The notes beneath the pieces were generated by a model, which saw only the letters and a list, made by a program, of their open reading frames with translations, had not been told where the DNA came from and searched no databases. A DNA stretch of 56,167 nt. Source: Stenotrophomonas sepilia. Its GTDB lineage: Bacteria; Pseudomonadota; Gammaproteobacteria; Xanthomonadales; Xanthomonadaceae. The position numbers and the translations under genes were made by a program. This document shows positions 25,830 to 35,034 of this stretch, piece after piece; position 1 is the stretch's first letter, and every line of letters begins with the position of its first letter. The stretch lies in NCBI RefSeq assembly GCF_003244875.1, contig NZ_LXXZ01000083.1, forward strand, positions 1 through 56,167, given 5' to 3'.

Positions 25830-28127
25830 TTAGAACTCCGCCGCCACCGTCATGAACAGCTGCCGCGGTGCGCTCGCATGGATCGCATAGCGCGTGCCCT
25901 TCGGATCGGTCGGTGCGAACGAGCTCAGCTGGCCGGCGTAGCGCTTGTTGGTCAGGTTGGTCGCATTCAACGACACCCGAATGTTGCGCAGGCCCAGGCC
26001 CGGGCCGAAGTCGTAGCCTGCACCGGCGTCGAAGGTGGTCACGCCCGGCACCGACTGGTCGTTGGTGTAGGTGTAGTAGCGTTTGCCGGTGTACTTGGCA
26101 CGCAGGCTGGCGAAGAAGCCATCGCGATTCCAGCTGATCTCGCTGGAGGCCATGCGCTGCGGCGTATCCACCGTGATCTTGCCGGCCACCGGCACGATCG
26201 CGCCGCCCGAGGTGTAGTCATCCTCGTAGGTGGTCTTGTTCCAGGACAGCGCGTTGTACCACTGCAGGCCGTCGATCGGCTCGAGGATGAAGGTCAGTTC
26301 CGCGCCGTGGCTCTTTACCGAACCGACGTTGATGAAGCGCGTCACGCACTCCGGACGCGTGCCGACTTCGATGCTCGAGCACGGGTTCAGCGACAGCAGG
26401 CGGTTGTCGAATTTCACGTTGTAGGCGGCGATCGAGGCCTGGTACTTCTCGCCGAAGGTACGGAAGCCGGCTTCCAGGCTCTTGGACTTCTCCGGTTCCA
26501 GCCCGGCGCTGGCCGCGAACGATTCCGGCGACACCTGCAACGGGCCACCGCTGCCGCCACCGACAAAGGCGGCGATGTTCTCGGCGTACGAGGCGAACAG
26601 TTCATTGTTGGCGTTGAGCTTGAAACCCAGGCCTACCTGCGGCAGCACCGACTTCTTGGCGGTCAGCGTGCCCGAGGCGATGCTGGTTTCCACGCCCGGC
26701 TGGGCGGTGGCGCGCATGCGGGTGTTCGGGCTCTTGATGCCCACGTCCACGGTCAGGCGCTGGTCCAGGAAGCGCATGCGGTCCTGCACGTAGAACTGGC
26801 GCGTGCGGATGTCGAAATCCTGGTTGAACAGCAGGCGGTCCGGGTTCTTCAGGTACAGGTCGTCCAGGAACGGGCCGCTGATGTAGTAGAAGTTGCGCGA
26901 CACGTTGTGGTCGTTCTGCTCGTACCACAGGCCCGCCTCCAGTTCGTGGATGCTCACCGTCCACGACAGCGCGGCGGTCACACCATCGCGGTTGATCGTG
27001 TAGTTGGTGCTGCGGATCGAAATCGGCAGCATCCTGTCGGTGCCCGGGTAGGACGGCTGGCCCGGTGCCCACCAGTGGCCCTGGCCACGGTTGTCGTGGT
27101 GGTAGGCCAGCAGCTTCAGGCGGCCCTGCTCGCCCAGGCGCAGGTCGGCATCGACCGAATAAAGGTTGTCGTCGCGCAGTGCACGGCTCTGGTAGTACGC
27201 ATCGTCGATGCTGTTGACGCCGCCGCTGAACCTGCAGCGCGCCTTGTTGTAGGTGCCCGGCGCGCAGTACGCGGCGGCGACGGCGCGATCCCAGTCCGGC
27301 GCGTAGATGTTCCAGTCATAACCCAGGCCGCGGGCCAGCATGTCCTTGGACAGGTAGGCGTAGTTGGCCTGGCTGGCGCGCGAGGTCGCCACGAACGCAC
27401 CGAAACGGTGGTCGCCGACATTCCACACGGCCTTGGCGTTGAACTGGCGGGTGGTCTGGTTCTGGTACGGCGCGGCCCACATGTCCTGGTCCTGGTGCAC
27501 GCCGGACACATAGGCCGAGAAGCCGTTGAGGTCGCCGGTATCCACGCGCAGGTAGCCACGGCGCTGGTTGTTGTCGCCGACGGTGACGCTGGCACGGCCA
27601 CCGAATTCAGTGGACGGGTCCATCGAGAAATACTGGATGGTGCCGCCCAGGTTGCTGGTCGAAGCCACGCCCAGCGAACCGATGCCCTGCGACAGCTCGG
27701 CACCGGCCAGGTTCTCGGCAATGATCGCGCGGGCAATGCTCAGGCCGTTGTAGTTGCCGTAGCTGTTGTCACCCAACGGGATGCCGTCCAGCGTATAGCC
27801 GAGGCGGCTCTTGTCGAAGCCGCGCAGGCTGATGGTCTGCGATTCTTCGTTGGCGCCGAAGGCATCGTTGGACTGCACCGACACGCCCGGGAGGCGGTCG
27901 AGGATTTTCTGGCCACTGGTGCCCGGCGGCAGCACCTGCTTGTCGACGGTGGCGATGCGCTGCACCTGGCGGGTCTCGCCCTGGCCGATCACGGAGACGG
28001 TATCCAGCGTCTGCGCGCTCAGCGCGGCATCGGTGCTGGCGCCGGTATCGGCGGCGGTGGCGGCATGGGCGCTGGTGGCGGCGGAGAGCGCGATCGCCAC
28101 GGCGATCGTCAGGTGTCGGGTCTGCAT
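25830..28127 (-). CDS. TonB-dependent outer-membrane receptor
   Basis: 765 residues with a signal peptide (MQTRHLTIAVAIALSAATSAHA). The plug domain spans ~residues 45-180 (QKILDRLPGVSVQSNDAFGANEESQTISLRGFDKSRLGYTLDGIPLGDNSYGNYNGLS). A beta-barrel follows, ending in the terminal Phe typical of outer-membrane proteins (LFMTVAAEF). It imports a substrate with energy from TonB. Its place at the end of the porin-CitMHS-reductase gene group suggests a substrate linked to citrate or another carboxylate, possibly metal-citrate, but the ligand is not proven. It is separated from the reductase gene by a terminator, so it probably has its own promoter. Confidence 0.9.
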   Translation of the reverse strand: MQTRHLTIAVAIALSAATSAHAATAADTGASTDAALSAQTLDTVSVIGQGETRQVQRIATVDKQVLPPGTSGQKILDRLPGVSVQSNDAFGANEESQTISLRGFDKSRLGYTLDGIPLGDNSYGNYNGLSIARAIIAENLAGAELSQGIGSLGVASTSNLGGTIQYFSMDPSTEFGGRASVTVGDNNQRRGYLRVDTGDLNGFSAYVSGVHQDQDMWAAPYQNQTTRQFNAKAVWNVGDHRFGAFVATSRASQANYAYLSKDMLARGLGYDWNIYAPDWDRAVAAAYCAPGTYNKARCRFSGGVNSIDDAYYQSRALRDDNLYSVDADLRLGEQGRLKLLAYHHDNRGQGHWWAPGQPSYPGTDRMLPISIRSTNYTINRDGVTAALSWTVSIHELEAGLWYEQNDHNVSRNFYYISGPFLDDLYLKNPDRLLFNQDFDIRTRQFYVQDRMRFLDQRLTVDVGIKSPNTRMRATAQPGVETSIASGTLTAKKSVLPQVGLGFKLNANNELFASYAENIAAFVGGGSGGPLQVSPESFAASAGLEPEKSKSLEAGFRTFGEKYQASIAAYNVKFDNRLLSLNPCSSIEVGTRPECVTRFINVGSVKSHGAELTFILEPIDGLQWYNALSWNKTTYEDDYTSGGAIVPVAGKITVDTPQRMASSEISWNRDGFFASLRAKYTGKRYYTYTNDQSVPGVTTFDAGAGYDFGPGLGLRNIRVSLNATNLTNKRYAGQLSSFAPTDPKGTRYAIHASAPRQLFMTVAAEF

Positions 28128-28268
28128 GGTGGTCCGTTGCATGGGGGATGGTCACCGGCACACGTGCGCGGTGCATGGCCACTATGCGAACGGAACATGA
28201 AACCTTCTTTACGAGAAACCAACGAACGACGCAGGCCCCCGTGCGTGTCCTGCAACCCGATAGAAAAA

Positions 28269-28308
28269 GGGGCCGGATCCCCCTCGCGAACGAAGATTCA
28301 CCGGCCCC
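28269..28308 (-). terminator. Intrinsic terminator after the reductase gene
   Basis: On the minus strand GGGGCCGG ... CCGGCCCC is followed by TTTTTCT. It lies just after the SDR stop codon and separates that unit from the TonB receptor gene. Confidence 0.8.
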
Positions 28309-28329
28309 GCGCACTCCGTGGGGGAGGGC

Positions 28330-29070
28330 TCAACCCATGTACAGGCCACCGTTGACCGGATAGTCGGCACCGGTCACGTACGAGGCTTCATCCGAGGCCA
28401 GCCACGCGCACAGGCCGGCCACTTCCTCGGGCCGACCCAGCCGGCGCACCGGCACCGAGGCGGCCAGCCGATCCAGTACATCCGGCGGGAAGCTGCTGAT
28501 CGCCTGGCTGGCGATGTAGCCTGGCGACAGCGTGTTGACAGTGACCCCGCGCGAGGCCACTTCGGCGGCCAGTGCACGGCTGAAACCGTGCATCGCGGCC
28601 TTGGCGGTGGCGTAGTTCACCTGGCCGATCTGGCCCTTGTGGGCGCTGACCGAACCGATGTTGATGATGCGGCCCCAGCCGCGCGTGGCCATGCCATCGA
28701 CCACCTGCTTGGTCAGGTTGAACAGCGCATTGAGGTTGGAGGCGATCACCGCGTTCCAGTCTTCCACCGTCATCTGCCGGAAAAGAAGGTCGCGGCTGCC
28801 GCCGGAGTTGTTGACCAGCACGTCCACTTCACCGACTTCTGCACGGACCTTGGCGAACGCGGCGCTGGTCGAGGCCCAGTCGGTGGCGTTGCCTTCGGAG
28901 GCGATGAAGTCGAAGCCCTGTTCGCGCTGCTCGCGCAGCCAGTTGGCCTTGCGCGGCGAGTTGGGCGCGCAGCCGGCGACCACGGTGTGGCCGCTGCGGG
29001 CCAGGCTCTGGCAGATGGCAGTACCGACACTGCCCATTCCACTGGTGACGTAAGCGATTCGAAGCGTCAT
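28330..29070 (-). CDS. phbB: Acetoacetyl-CoA / 3-oxoacyl reductase (short-chain dehydrogenase)
   Basis: 246 residues, classical SDR. The cofactor loop is TSGMGSVGTAICQSLARSG. NNSGG follows beta 4. The catalytic Ser is in INIGSVSAHKGQ and the Tyr and Lys in YATAKAAMHGF. The sequence most resembles PhbB-type acetoacetyl-CoA reductases (PVRRLGRPEEVAGLCAWLASDEASYVTGADYPVNGGLYMG). PhaA/PhaC genes are not present nearby. It lies 24 bp downstream of the CitMHS transporter gene and is probably co-transcribed. Its link to citrate use is unclear; it may reduce an acyl-CoA intermediate derived from the imported acid. Confidence 0.85.
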   Translation of the reverse strand: MTLRIAYVTSGMGSVGTAICQSLARSGHTVVAGCAPNSPRKANWLREQREQGFDFIASEGNATDWASTSAAFAKVRAEVGEVDVLVNNSGGSRDLLFRQMTVEDWNAVIASNLNALFNLTKQVVDGMATRGWGRIINIGSVSAHKGQIGQVNYATAKAAMHGFSRALAAEVASRGVTVNTLSPGYIASQAISSFPPDVLDRLAASVPVRRLGRPEEVAGLCAWLASDEASYVTGADYPVNGGLYMG

Positions 29071-29094
29071 TGCAGAAGGCTCCTTGGCAAAGGG

Positions 29095-30426
29095 TCAGGC
29101 GGCGAGGGGATACAGGCCGAACAGCAGGCTGCCGATCATCAGCAGCATCGAAATGGCGATGGCCCACTTCAGGGTGAACTTCTGGTGGTCGGCGAATTCG
29201 ACCTTGGCCAGGCCCACCAGCAGGTAGGTGGAGGGCACCAGCGGGCTGAGCAGGTGCACCGGCTGGCCGGCCAGCGAGGCGCGCGCCATTTCCACCGGGG
29301 TGATGCCGTAGTTGCCGGCGGCCTCGGACAGGATCGGCAGCACGCCGAAGTAGAACGCGTCGTTGGACATGAAGAAGGTGAACGGCATCGACGCCACGGC
29401 GGTGATCACCGCCAGGTACGGGCCCCACGACTCCGGAATCACCGCCAGGAAGCTGTGTGACATCGCCTCGACCATGCCGGTGTTGTTGAGGATGCCGGTG
29501 AAGATGCCCGCGGCGAAGATCAGCGACACCACCGACAGCACGTTGCCGGCGTGGTTGACCACGCGGCGGCGTTGCTCGGCCAGGTTCGGGTAGTTGATCA
29601 CCAGGGCGATGGCGAAGCCGACCATGAACAGCACCGGCATCGGCAGCACGCCGATGATCAGCGCGGTCATCAGCGCCACGGTCAGGGCCAGGTTGACCCA
29701 CAGCAGCTTCGGACGCTTGATGTCCTCGGCGTCTTCCACGGTCGGCAGCGGGTTGCTGTCGTCGGACACGCTGTTGTCCACCCAGCTGCCGCCCTTGGGC
29801 AGGGTCACCACGCCAAGGCGACGGCGTTCCTTCAGGCCCAGGTACCAGGCCAGCAGCAGCACGCCGGCACAGGCGATCACCATCGACGGGATCAGCGGCA
29901 CGAACACATCGGCCGGGTCCACGTGCAGCGCGGTGGCCGCGCGTGCGGTCGGGCCGCCCCACGGGGTCAGGTTCATCACGCCGCCGGCCAGGATGGTCAC
30001 GCAGGTCATGTTCAGCGCGTTCATGCCGAGGCGCTGGTACAGCGGCAGCATCGCCGAGACGGTGATCATGTAGGTGGTCGAACCGTCGCCATCGAGCGAG
30101 ATCAGCATCGCCAGCACCGCGGTGCCGAGCACGATCTTCATCGGGTCGCCCTTGACGAAGCGCAGGATCACCCGTACCAGCGGATCGAACAGGCCGGCGT
30201 CGATCATCACCCCGAAGTAGAGGATGGCGAACATCAGCATCACGCCGGTCGGCGCGATCTTCTTGATGCCCTCCAGCATCATCTCGTCGATGCCGGCACC
30301 GAAGCCGCCGATCAGCGCGAACAGGATGGGGATGGTGATCAGGGCCACCAGCGGCGACAACCGCTTGCTCATGATCAAGTACATGAACGTAATGACCATG
30401 CCAAAGCCGAGGATGCTCAGCATCAT
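29095..30426 (-). CDS. CitMHS-family citrate-metal transporter
   Basis: 443 residues, about 12 membrane segments. CitMHS proteins import citrate complexed with Mg2+, Ca2+ or other divalent ions together with H+. Conserved parts are ALIGGFGAGIDEMMLEGIKKIAPTGVMLMFAILYFGVMIDAGLFDPLV, LDGDGSTTYMITVSAMLPLYQRLGMN and GGVMNLTPWGGPTARAATAL. The family's second half has FFMSNDAFYFGVLPILSEAAGNYGI. In xanthomonads the equivalent gene is known as citH. Two start ATGs, 30426 and 30423, are adjacent. The gene is flanked by an OprO-like porin upstream and the SDR downstream, and the TctDE system is divergent from the cluster. Confidence 0.92.
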   Translation of the reverse strand: MMLSILGFGMVITFMYLIMSKRLSPLVALITIPILFALIGGFGAGIDEMMLEGIKKIAPTGVMLMFAILYFGVMIDAGLFDPLVRVILRFVKGDPMKIVLGTAVLAMLISLDGDGSTTYMITVSAMLPLYQRLGMNALNMTCVTILAGGVMNLTPWGGPTARAATALHVDPADVFVPLIPSMVIACAGVLLLAWYLGLKERRRLGVVTLPKGGSWVDNSVSDDSNPLPTVEDAEDIKRPKLLWVNLALTVALMTALIIGVLPMPVLFMVGFAIALVINYPNLAEQRRRVVNHAGNVLSVVSLIFAAGIFTGILNNTGMVEAMSHSFLAVIPESWGPYLAVITAVASMPFTFFMSNDAFYFGVLPILSEAAGNYGITPVEMARASLAGQPVHLLSPLVPSTYLLVGLAKVEFADHQKFTLKWAIAISMLLMIGSLLFGLYPLAA

Positions 30427-30498
30427 CTGCGGACTCCTTGCGAAAACAGGATGTGGGGGAGTGGAAGGGGGCCGGGTGGTTTGCCCGGCACAGCTGGC

Positions 30499-31674
30499 TT
30501 AGAAGTCGTACTGCAGGCGGCCGGTGACCGCGCGCGTGCGGTCCACCGTGACCCCGGCCAGGCGGTCGCGATTGCGGCTTTCGATCACGTTGAGCATGAA
30601 GCGCAGGTTGTCGCGCAGGTACCAGTTGCCACCCAGCGTCCACGCTTCAGTGCTGCCACGGCGCAGGTCCGGCGCGCCATCGAGGTGCTGCGCGCCCCAC
30701 ATCTGGTCGTAACGCAGCGCCACTTCGAAGGCCCCAGCCTTGTGGCGGATGTCCTTGACCCGTGCGAAGCGGCCGGTCTTGCGGTCGTAGGCACGGCTTT
30801 CGCCGGTGACGAACCAGCTGAGCATGCCGTAGGCCGCCATCACGTCGCCGCGCTGGGCGCCATCATCGAAGGTGGCGCCACTGAACTCGCCCTGCCACGA
30901 CAACGGGCCGCGCACCTGCGCGTATTCCAGCGACCACTTGTTGACGTCGGTATCGCGGCCGGCGGAGAAGTCGACCAGGGTCAGGCGGCTGTTGTCGGAC
31001 AGGTGGCCGGCCGGGCGCGGGCGGATACGCAGGCCGGGCACGCCGTTGGCCCCCGGGTTGTCGTAGGCCTCGCGGGCCAGCGACAGGCCCAGGTGCAGCA
31101 CGTCACCGTCGCTGGGCGAGGGCGCCCAGGTGACGCGACCACCCGCCGCGCGGCCCTTCACCTGCCAGGCGTCGATGCTCTCCAGGCTGTAGATGCTGGC
31201 CGCCCAGGTGAAGTCACCCGGGTTGGCCTGCCAGGACGCACCCAGGCGGTACAGCGGCGCCAGCGTGGTGCCGGCGTTGCCGCGCTCCAGGAAGCTGCCG
31301 TAGTTGGAGCTGGTACGGTCATCCAGCGAGAAGTACTGCTTGAACTGGCCCACGGTCAGCTTGCCGGCCTTGCCGAAGCTGCGTGCCAGATAGACATCCT
31401 TGGCCTCGACGCGGTCGCCGGAGAAATCGGCTTCCAGCTTGTAGTCGACCACGAAGAACCTGCCGGACACGTCCAGCCAGGCGCGGCGGACCTCGGTGTC
31501 GTCCTTGTTCGGGGTGCCGCGGTTGTCGTTGTCGAAGGTGGCGAAGTCCAGGTGCAGGCGGCCACCGAGGATGGCGGTGACCGGGCGGTCGTCTTCGGCA
31601 GCGAAGGCCGGCGCCGACAGGGCAGCCAGCGCCATCATGGCGGCAGGACGCCGCCAGGCAAACGTGAATTCCAC
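30499..31674 (-). CDS. OprO/OprP-like outer-membrane porin (citrate block)
   Basis: 391 residues with the GTG start at 31674. The signal peptide MEFTFAWRRPAAMMALAALSAPAFA precedes the mature AEDDRPVTAILGGRLHLDF. The beta-barrel has alternating amphipathic strands and ends in LQYDF. The phosphate-selective porin family also contains organic-anion channels. Its place upstream of CitMHS suggests it lets citrate cross the outer membrane. GGGAGGG precedes the GTG. An ATG at 31638 would cut off most of the signal peptide. A paralogue lies at 38840-40009 next to DctA. It is divergent from tctD. Confidence 0.85.
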   Translation of the reverse strand: MEFTFAWRRPAAMMALAALSAPAFAAEDDRPVTAILGGRLHLDFATFDNDNRGTPNKDDTEVRRAWLDVSGRFFVVDYKLEADFSGDRVEAKDVYLARSFGKAGKLTVGQFKQYFSLDDRTSSNYGSFLERGNAGTTLAPLYRLGASWQANPGDFTWAASIYSLESIDAWQVKGRAAGGRVTWAPSPSDGDVLHLGLSLAREAYDNPGANGVPGLRIRPRPAGHLSDNSRLTLVDFSAGRDTDVNKWSLEYAQVRGPLSWQGEFSGATFDDGAQRGDVMAAYGMLSWFVTGESRAYDRKTGRFARVKDIRHKAGAFEVALRYDQMWGAQHLDGAPDLRRGSTEAWTLGGNWYLRDNLRFMLNVIESRNRDRLAGVTVDRTRAVTGRLQYDF

Positions 31675-31880
31675 AAACCCTCCCAGGTGCGCGCCAGGCG
31701 CGCGGCAATCGTGGGCACCGGACGGTGCGCGGCCGCAGTCTGGGTCGGGCAAGCTGTCATCGTCCTGTCAGCGGTTTGTGCGGTGCAGCGAAAAGCGTGT
31801 CGTCGATCTCGCCGTGCCGTGCCCGGCAAGCGCGGCGGCGGCATGCGGTAGCATTCGGTTCCCCTCCCACCCGTGTGCCC

Positions 31881-32570
31881 ATGCGCCTGCTGCTGGTCGA
31901 AGACAACCCGGATCTGGCCGATGCGATCATCCGCCGGATGCGCCGTAGCGGGCACGCTGTGGACTGGCAGGCTGATGGCCTGGCCGCCGCCAGCGTGCTG
32001 CGCTACCAGAGCTTCGACCTGGTGGTGCTGGACATCGGCCTGCCCAAGCTCGATGGCCTGCGCGTGCTGGCCGGCATGCGCGAGCGCGGTGACAGCACGC
32101 CGGTGCTGATGCTGACCGCGCGCGATGGCATCGAGGATCGCGTGCAGGCGCTGGATGTCGGTGCCGACGATTACCTGGGCAAGCCATTCGATTTTCGCGA
32201 GTTCGAAGCGCGCTGCCGTGTGCTGCTGCGGCGTGCGCGTGGCCAGGCCAGCGAAGTGGTGCAGATCGGCGGCTTCCAGTTCGACAACGCTGCGCACCGG
32301 GTCAGCCTCGACGGCGAACCGATCGAACTGCCCAACCGCGAGTACCGCCTGCTGGAGATCCTGGTCGGGCGCCTCGGCCAAGTGGTCGGCAAGGATGAGA
32401 TCGGCAACGGCCTGTTCGGTTTCGATGACGAAGCGGGCCCGAATGCCATCGAGTTGTATGTTGGCCGCCTGAGAAAGAAGCTGGCGGGCGCACCGCTGCG
32501 CATCACCACGGTGCGCGGTGTCGGCTATCTGCTGGAGGCCAGCGATACCCATGCCGACGCCGATGGCTGA
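31881..32570 (+). CDS. tctD: TctD-type OmpR-family response regulator
   Basis: 229 residues. The receiver domain (MRLLLVEDNPDLADAIIRRM) has the phospho-Asp in LVVLDIGLPKLDG and the Lys in YLGKPFDF. A C-terminal winged HTH follows (LPNREYRLLEILVGRLGQVVGKDEI ... AIELYVGRLRKKL ... TVRGVGYLLE). TctD regulates tricarboxylate uptake in other proteobacteria. It is the first gene of tctD-tctE-binding protein, and its reading frame overlaps tctE by 20 nt. It faces away from the porin/CitMHS operon across a 206-bp gap, its expected target. Confidence 0.9.
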   Translation: MRLLLVEDNPDLADAIIRRMRRSGHAVDWQADGLAAASVLRYQSFDLVVLDIGLPKLDGLRVLAGMRERGDSTPVLMLTARDGIEDRVQALDVGADDYLGKPFDFREFEARCRVLLRRARGQASEVVQIGGFQFDNAAHRVSLDGEPIELPNREYRLLEILVGRLGQVVGKDEIGNGLFGFDDEAGPNAIELYVGRLRKKLAGAPLRITTVRGVGYLLEASDTHADADG

Positions 32571-33954
32571 CGCGCGCGCTGCGACTGCGGCGCCGGGTTC
32601 GCTGCGGCGAACGCTGCTGCTCTATCTCGGCGTGCTGCTGGCGGTGTTCGCAGTGGCCCTGCTGTTCGCCGCGCGCGATTACGGCCAGCGCGCCGCCAAT
32701 CGATCCTACGATCACCTGCTGGTGTCCTCGGCGCTGTCCATTGCCGATTCGGTGGCCCTGGTCGATGGCCAGTGGCAGGTCGATCTGCCGTATGCGGCGC
32801 TGGACCTGCTGGCGATGGCGCCCGAGGACCGCGTGTTCTATCGCGTGGCCGACAGCCGCGGCACCCTGATCACCGGCTACGGCGACCTGCCGGCACCGCC
32901 GCGCCGGCCCGGTACCCAGCCGCAGCTGTTCGATGCCACCTACAGCGGCGAGACCGTGCGCTTCGTGGTGGTCAGCCGCAGCTTCGCCGCCGCCTCGGCG
33001 CAGGGCGAGGTGCAGGTCCAGGTCGGCCAGACCCGGCGTGCGCGTGAAGCGGTCGCGCAGGACATGGTCAATCGCGCGTTGCTGGCGATCGGCGTGCTGT
33101 CCGGGCTGCTGCTGGCACTGGTGGCGTTCGGCGTGCATCGCGCATTCCGGCCGCTGGTGCGGGTGGAGCGCGAGCTGTCGCGACGGGAGCCGTCCGACCT
33201 GAAGCCGCTGGATGCCCGCGTTCCGCGCGAGATGGACCAGATGGTGGCGGCGCTGAACCGCTTCATGGAACGCCTGTCCAGCAGCAACGAGACACTGCGC
33301 GCGTTCATGGCCGAGGCTGCGCACCAGATGCGCACGCCACTGGCTGCGTTGCGCGCACAGGCACAGCTGGCGCTGGATGATGACGATCCGGAGGACATGC
33401 GGCGCAGCCTGCAGGCGATCGAGCGCAACGCCACCCATATGAGCCGGCTGCTGAACCAGCTGCTCAGCGATGCCAGCGTGATCCATCGTTCGCATCTGCA
33501 GCGCTTTGCAGCGGTGGACCTGGCCGAGACCGTGCACCAGGCCTTGCATGAAGCGCTGCCGCAGGCCGGTCCGGCGCCGCGCGTGCAGTTGGCGATGACC
33601 GCCGAACCGGCACTGGTGCACGGCGATGCGCTGCTGCTGCGCGAGGCGATCAAGAACCTGGTCGACAACGCACTGAAGTACGGCGGTGACGGCGACTTGC
33701 AGATTGCCCTTACCGTGGAAGGCGAGCAGGCCGTGCTGACCATCGCCGACCACGGCGCAGGCATCGCCCCGGCCGATGCCGAGCGCGTATTCGAGCGTTT
33801 CGCCCGTGGCGAAGGCGCGCCCTCAGGTGGTGCGGGGCTGGGCCTGGCCATCGTCAAGCGCGTGGTCGACAGCCATGGCGGCCGCATTGACCTCAGCAAC
33901 CGCCCGCAGGGCGGGCTGGTCGCCACCATCCGCCTGCCCCGGAGCAGTCCATGA
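32551..33954 (+). CDS. tctE: TctE-type sensor histidine kinase
   Basis: 467 residues. Membrane segment ~28-48, a periplasmic sensor of about 130 residues of the 2CSK_N type, and a second membrane segment (ALLAIGVLSGLLLALVAFGV). A HAMP-like linker and a HisKA domain with phospho-His in AEAAHQMRTPLAALRAQAQ follow, then an ATPase domain with LREAIKNLVDNALKYGG and GAGLGLAIVKRVV. It phosphorylates TctD. The start at 32551 gives MPTPMADAR; the second ATG (32563) is equally possible. Its 3' end overlaps the binding-protein gene as ATGA. Confidence 0.9.
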   Translation: MPTPMADARAATAAPGSLRRTLLLYLGVLLAVFAVALLFAARDYGQRAANRSYDHLLVSSALSIADSVALVDGQWQVDLPYAALDLLAMAPEDRVFYRVADSRGTLITGYGDLPAPPRRPGTQPQLFDATYSGETVRFVVVSRSFAAASAQGEVQVQVGQTRRAREAVAQDMVNRALLAIGVLSGLLLALVAFGVHRAFRPLVRVERELSRREPSDLKPLDARVPREMDQMVAALNRFMERLSSSNETLRAFMAEAAHQMRTPLAALRAQAQLALDDDDPEDMRRSLQAIERNATHMSRLLNQLLSDASVIHRSHLQRFAAVDLAETVHQALHEALPQAGPAPRVQLAMTAEPALVHGDALLLREAIKNLVDNALKYGGDGDLQIALTVEGEQAVLTIADHGAGIAPADAERVFERFARGEGAPSGGAGLGLAIVKRVVDSHGGRIDLSNRPQGGLVATIRLPRSSP

Positions 33955-35006
33955 TCCGCTTGTTCGCGACGGCCGTTGCCCTGCTGCTGGCCCTGCCGGT
34001 GTTGGCCGCGCCCGGCGATGTGCGCCGTTTTCCCGCACAGGGAGCGGCCACCGCTCAGCTGCGCATCCACGGCACCACCGACATCGAAGTGTTCGCGGTG
34101 GTCATCGCCGACTACCAGCGCCTTCACCCCGGCACCGAAGTGGTGTACGAGGACATCATCACCCAGGACCTGTACGCGCGTTACCTGCACGACCGTGGCG
34201 GGCCGGCATCACCGGACCTGCTGATCTCCAGCGGCATGGACCTGCAGACCAAGCTGGTCAACGATGGCCATGCGCTGCCGCACCGCTCGGCGCAGACTGC
34301 GGCGCTGCCGGCGTGGGCGCAATGGCGCAACGAGGCATTCGGCATCAGCTACGAGCCGGTGGTGATGGTCTACAACACCCGCGCACTGCCGGCAGCGAAG
34401 GTGCCGCACACGCGCCGCCAGCTGCTCGACCGGCTGCGTGCTGAAGGTGCACCGCTGCGCGGCAAGGTCGGCACCTATGACATCGAGCGCAGCAGTGTCG
34501 GCTACCTGCTGGCCACCCAGGACGCGCAGCGCGGCAGCATTGCCGGTGCGCTGCTGGGCGCGCTCGGCGACAACGACGTGGTGCGCGAGGAGCGTACTGG
34601 CGTGCTGCTGGACCAGGTGGCCAGTGGCCAGCTGTCGCTGGTCTACAACGTGCTCGGCTCCTACGCGCAGGCACGTGTCGATGCCGGCGCGCCACTGGCC
34701 ATCATCGAGCCCGAGGACTACACGCTGGTGGTGCTGCGCACCGCAGTCATCCCGCGCACCGGCCCACACCCGGAAGAAGCGCGGCGCTTCCTCGATTACC
34801 TGCTGTCGCCGCGTGGCCAGCAGGTGCTGTCGCGCGAAGCGCGGCTGATGCCGATTGTGACCGGCAACGCACGCGGTGACGATGCGCCCGGCCGCAGCCG
34901 CCGTCCGATCCAGCTCGGCCCGGGCCTGCTGGTGTACCTGGACGCGCTCAAGCGTCGCCAGTTCCTCGATGCCTGGCGCAGCAGCGTCGAGCCGGCCGGG
35001 CGCTGA
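33951..35006 (+). CDS. Orphan periplasmic binding protein, third part of the TctDE module
   Basis: 351 residues with a signal peptide (MIRLFATAVALLLALPVLAAP). It has the type II periplasmic-binding fold of the iron/thiamine/spermidine group (LRIHGTTDIEVFAVVIADYQRLHPGTEVVYEDIITQDLYARYL ... PDLLISSGMDLQTKLVNDGHA ... EEARRFLDYLLSPRGQQVLS). No ABC permease or ATPase is encoded nearby. Its ATG overlaps the tctE stop by 4 nt. The likely role is to bind the carboxylate signal and present it to TctE rather than to feed a transporter. A metal-citrate ligand is possible. Confidence 0.82.
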   Translation: MIRLFATAVALLLALPVLAAPGDVRRFPAQGAATAQLRIHGTTDIEVFAVVIADYQRLHPGTEVVYEDIITQDLYARYLHDRGGPASPDLLISSGMDLQTKLVNDGHALPHRSAQTAALPAWAQWRNEAFGISYEPVVMVYNTRALPAAKVPHTRRQLLDRLRAEGAPLRGKVGTYDIERSSVGYLLATQDAQRGSIAGALLGALGDNDVVREERTGVLLDQVASGQLSLVYNVLGSYAQARVDAGAPLAIIEPEDYTLVVLRTAVIPRTGPHPEEARRFLDYLLSPRGQQVLSREARLMPIVTGNARGDDAPGRSRRPIQLGPGLLVYLDALKRRQFLDAWRSSVEPAGR

Positions 35007-35022
35007 GGCGGCGACCTGCCCG

Positions 35023-35028
35023 TACAAT
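35023..35028 (+). promoter_or_regulatory. Candidate -10 box of the LuxR-type regulator gene
   Basis: TACAAT, 6 nt before the ATG at 35035. Consistent with a leaderless transcript separate from the tctDE operon. Confidence 0.5.
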
Positions 35029-35034
35029 GGCGGT

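Noticed and set aside
25878..28355. 825-codon plus-strand frame opposite the TonB receptor gene
   Set aside because: Composition is low-complexity and rich in Gly, Ala, Val, Arg and His. The minus strand gives a complete TonB receptor.
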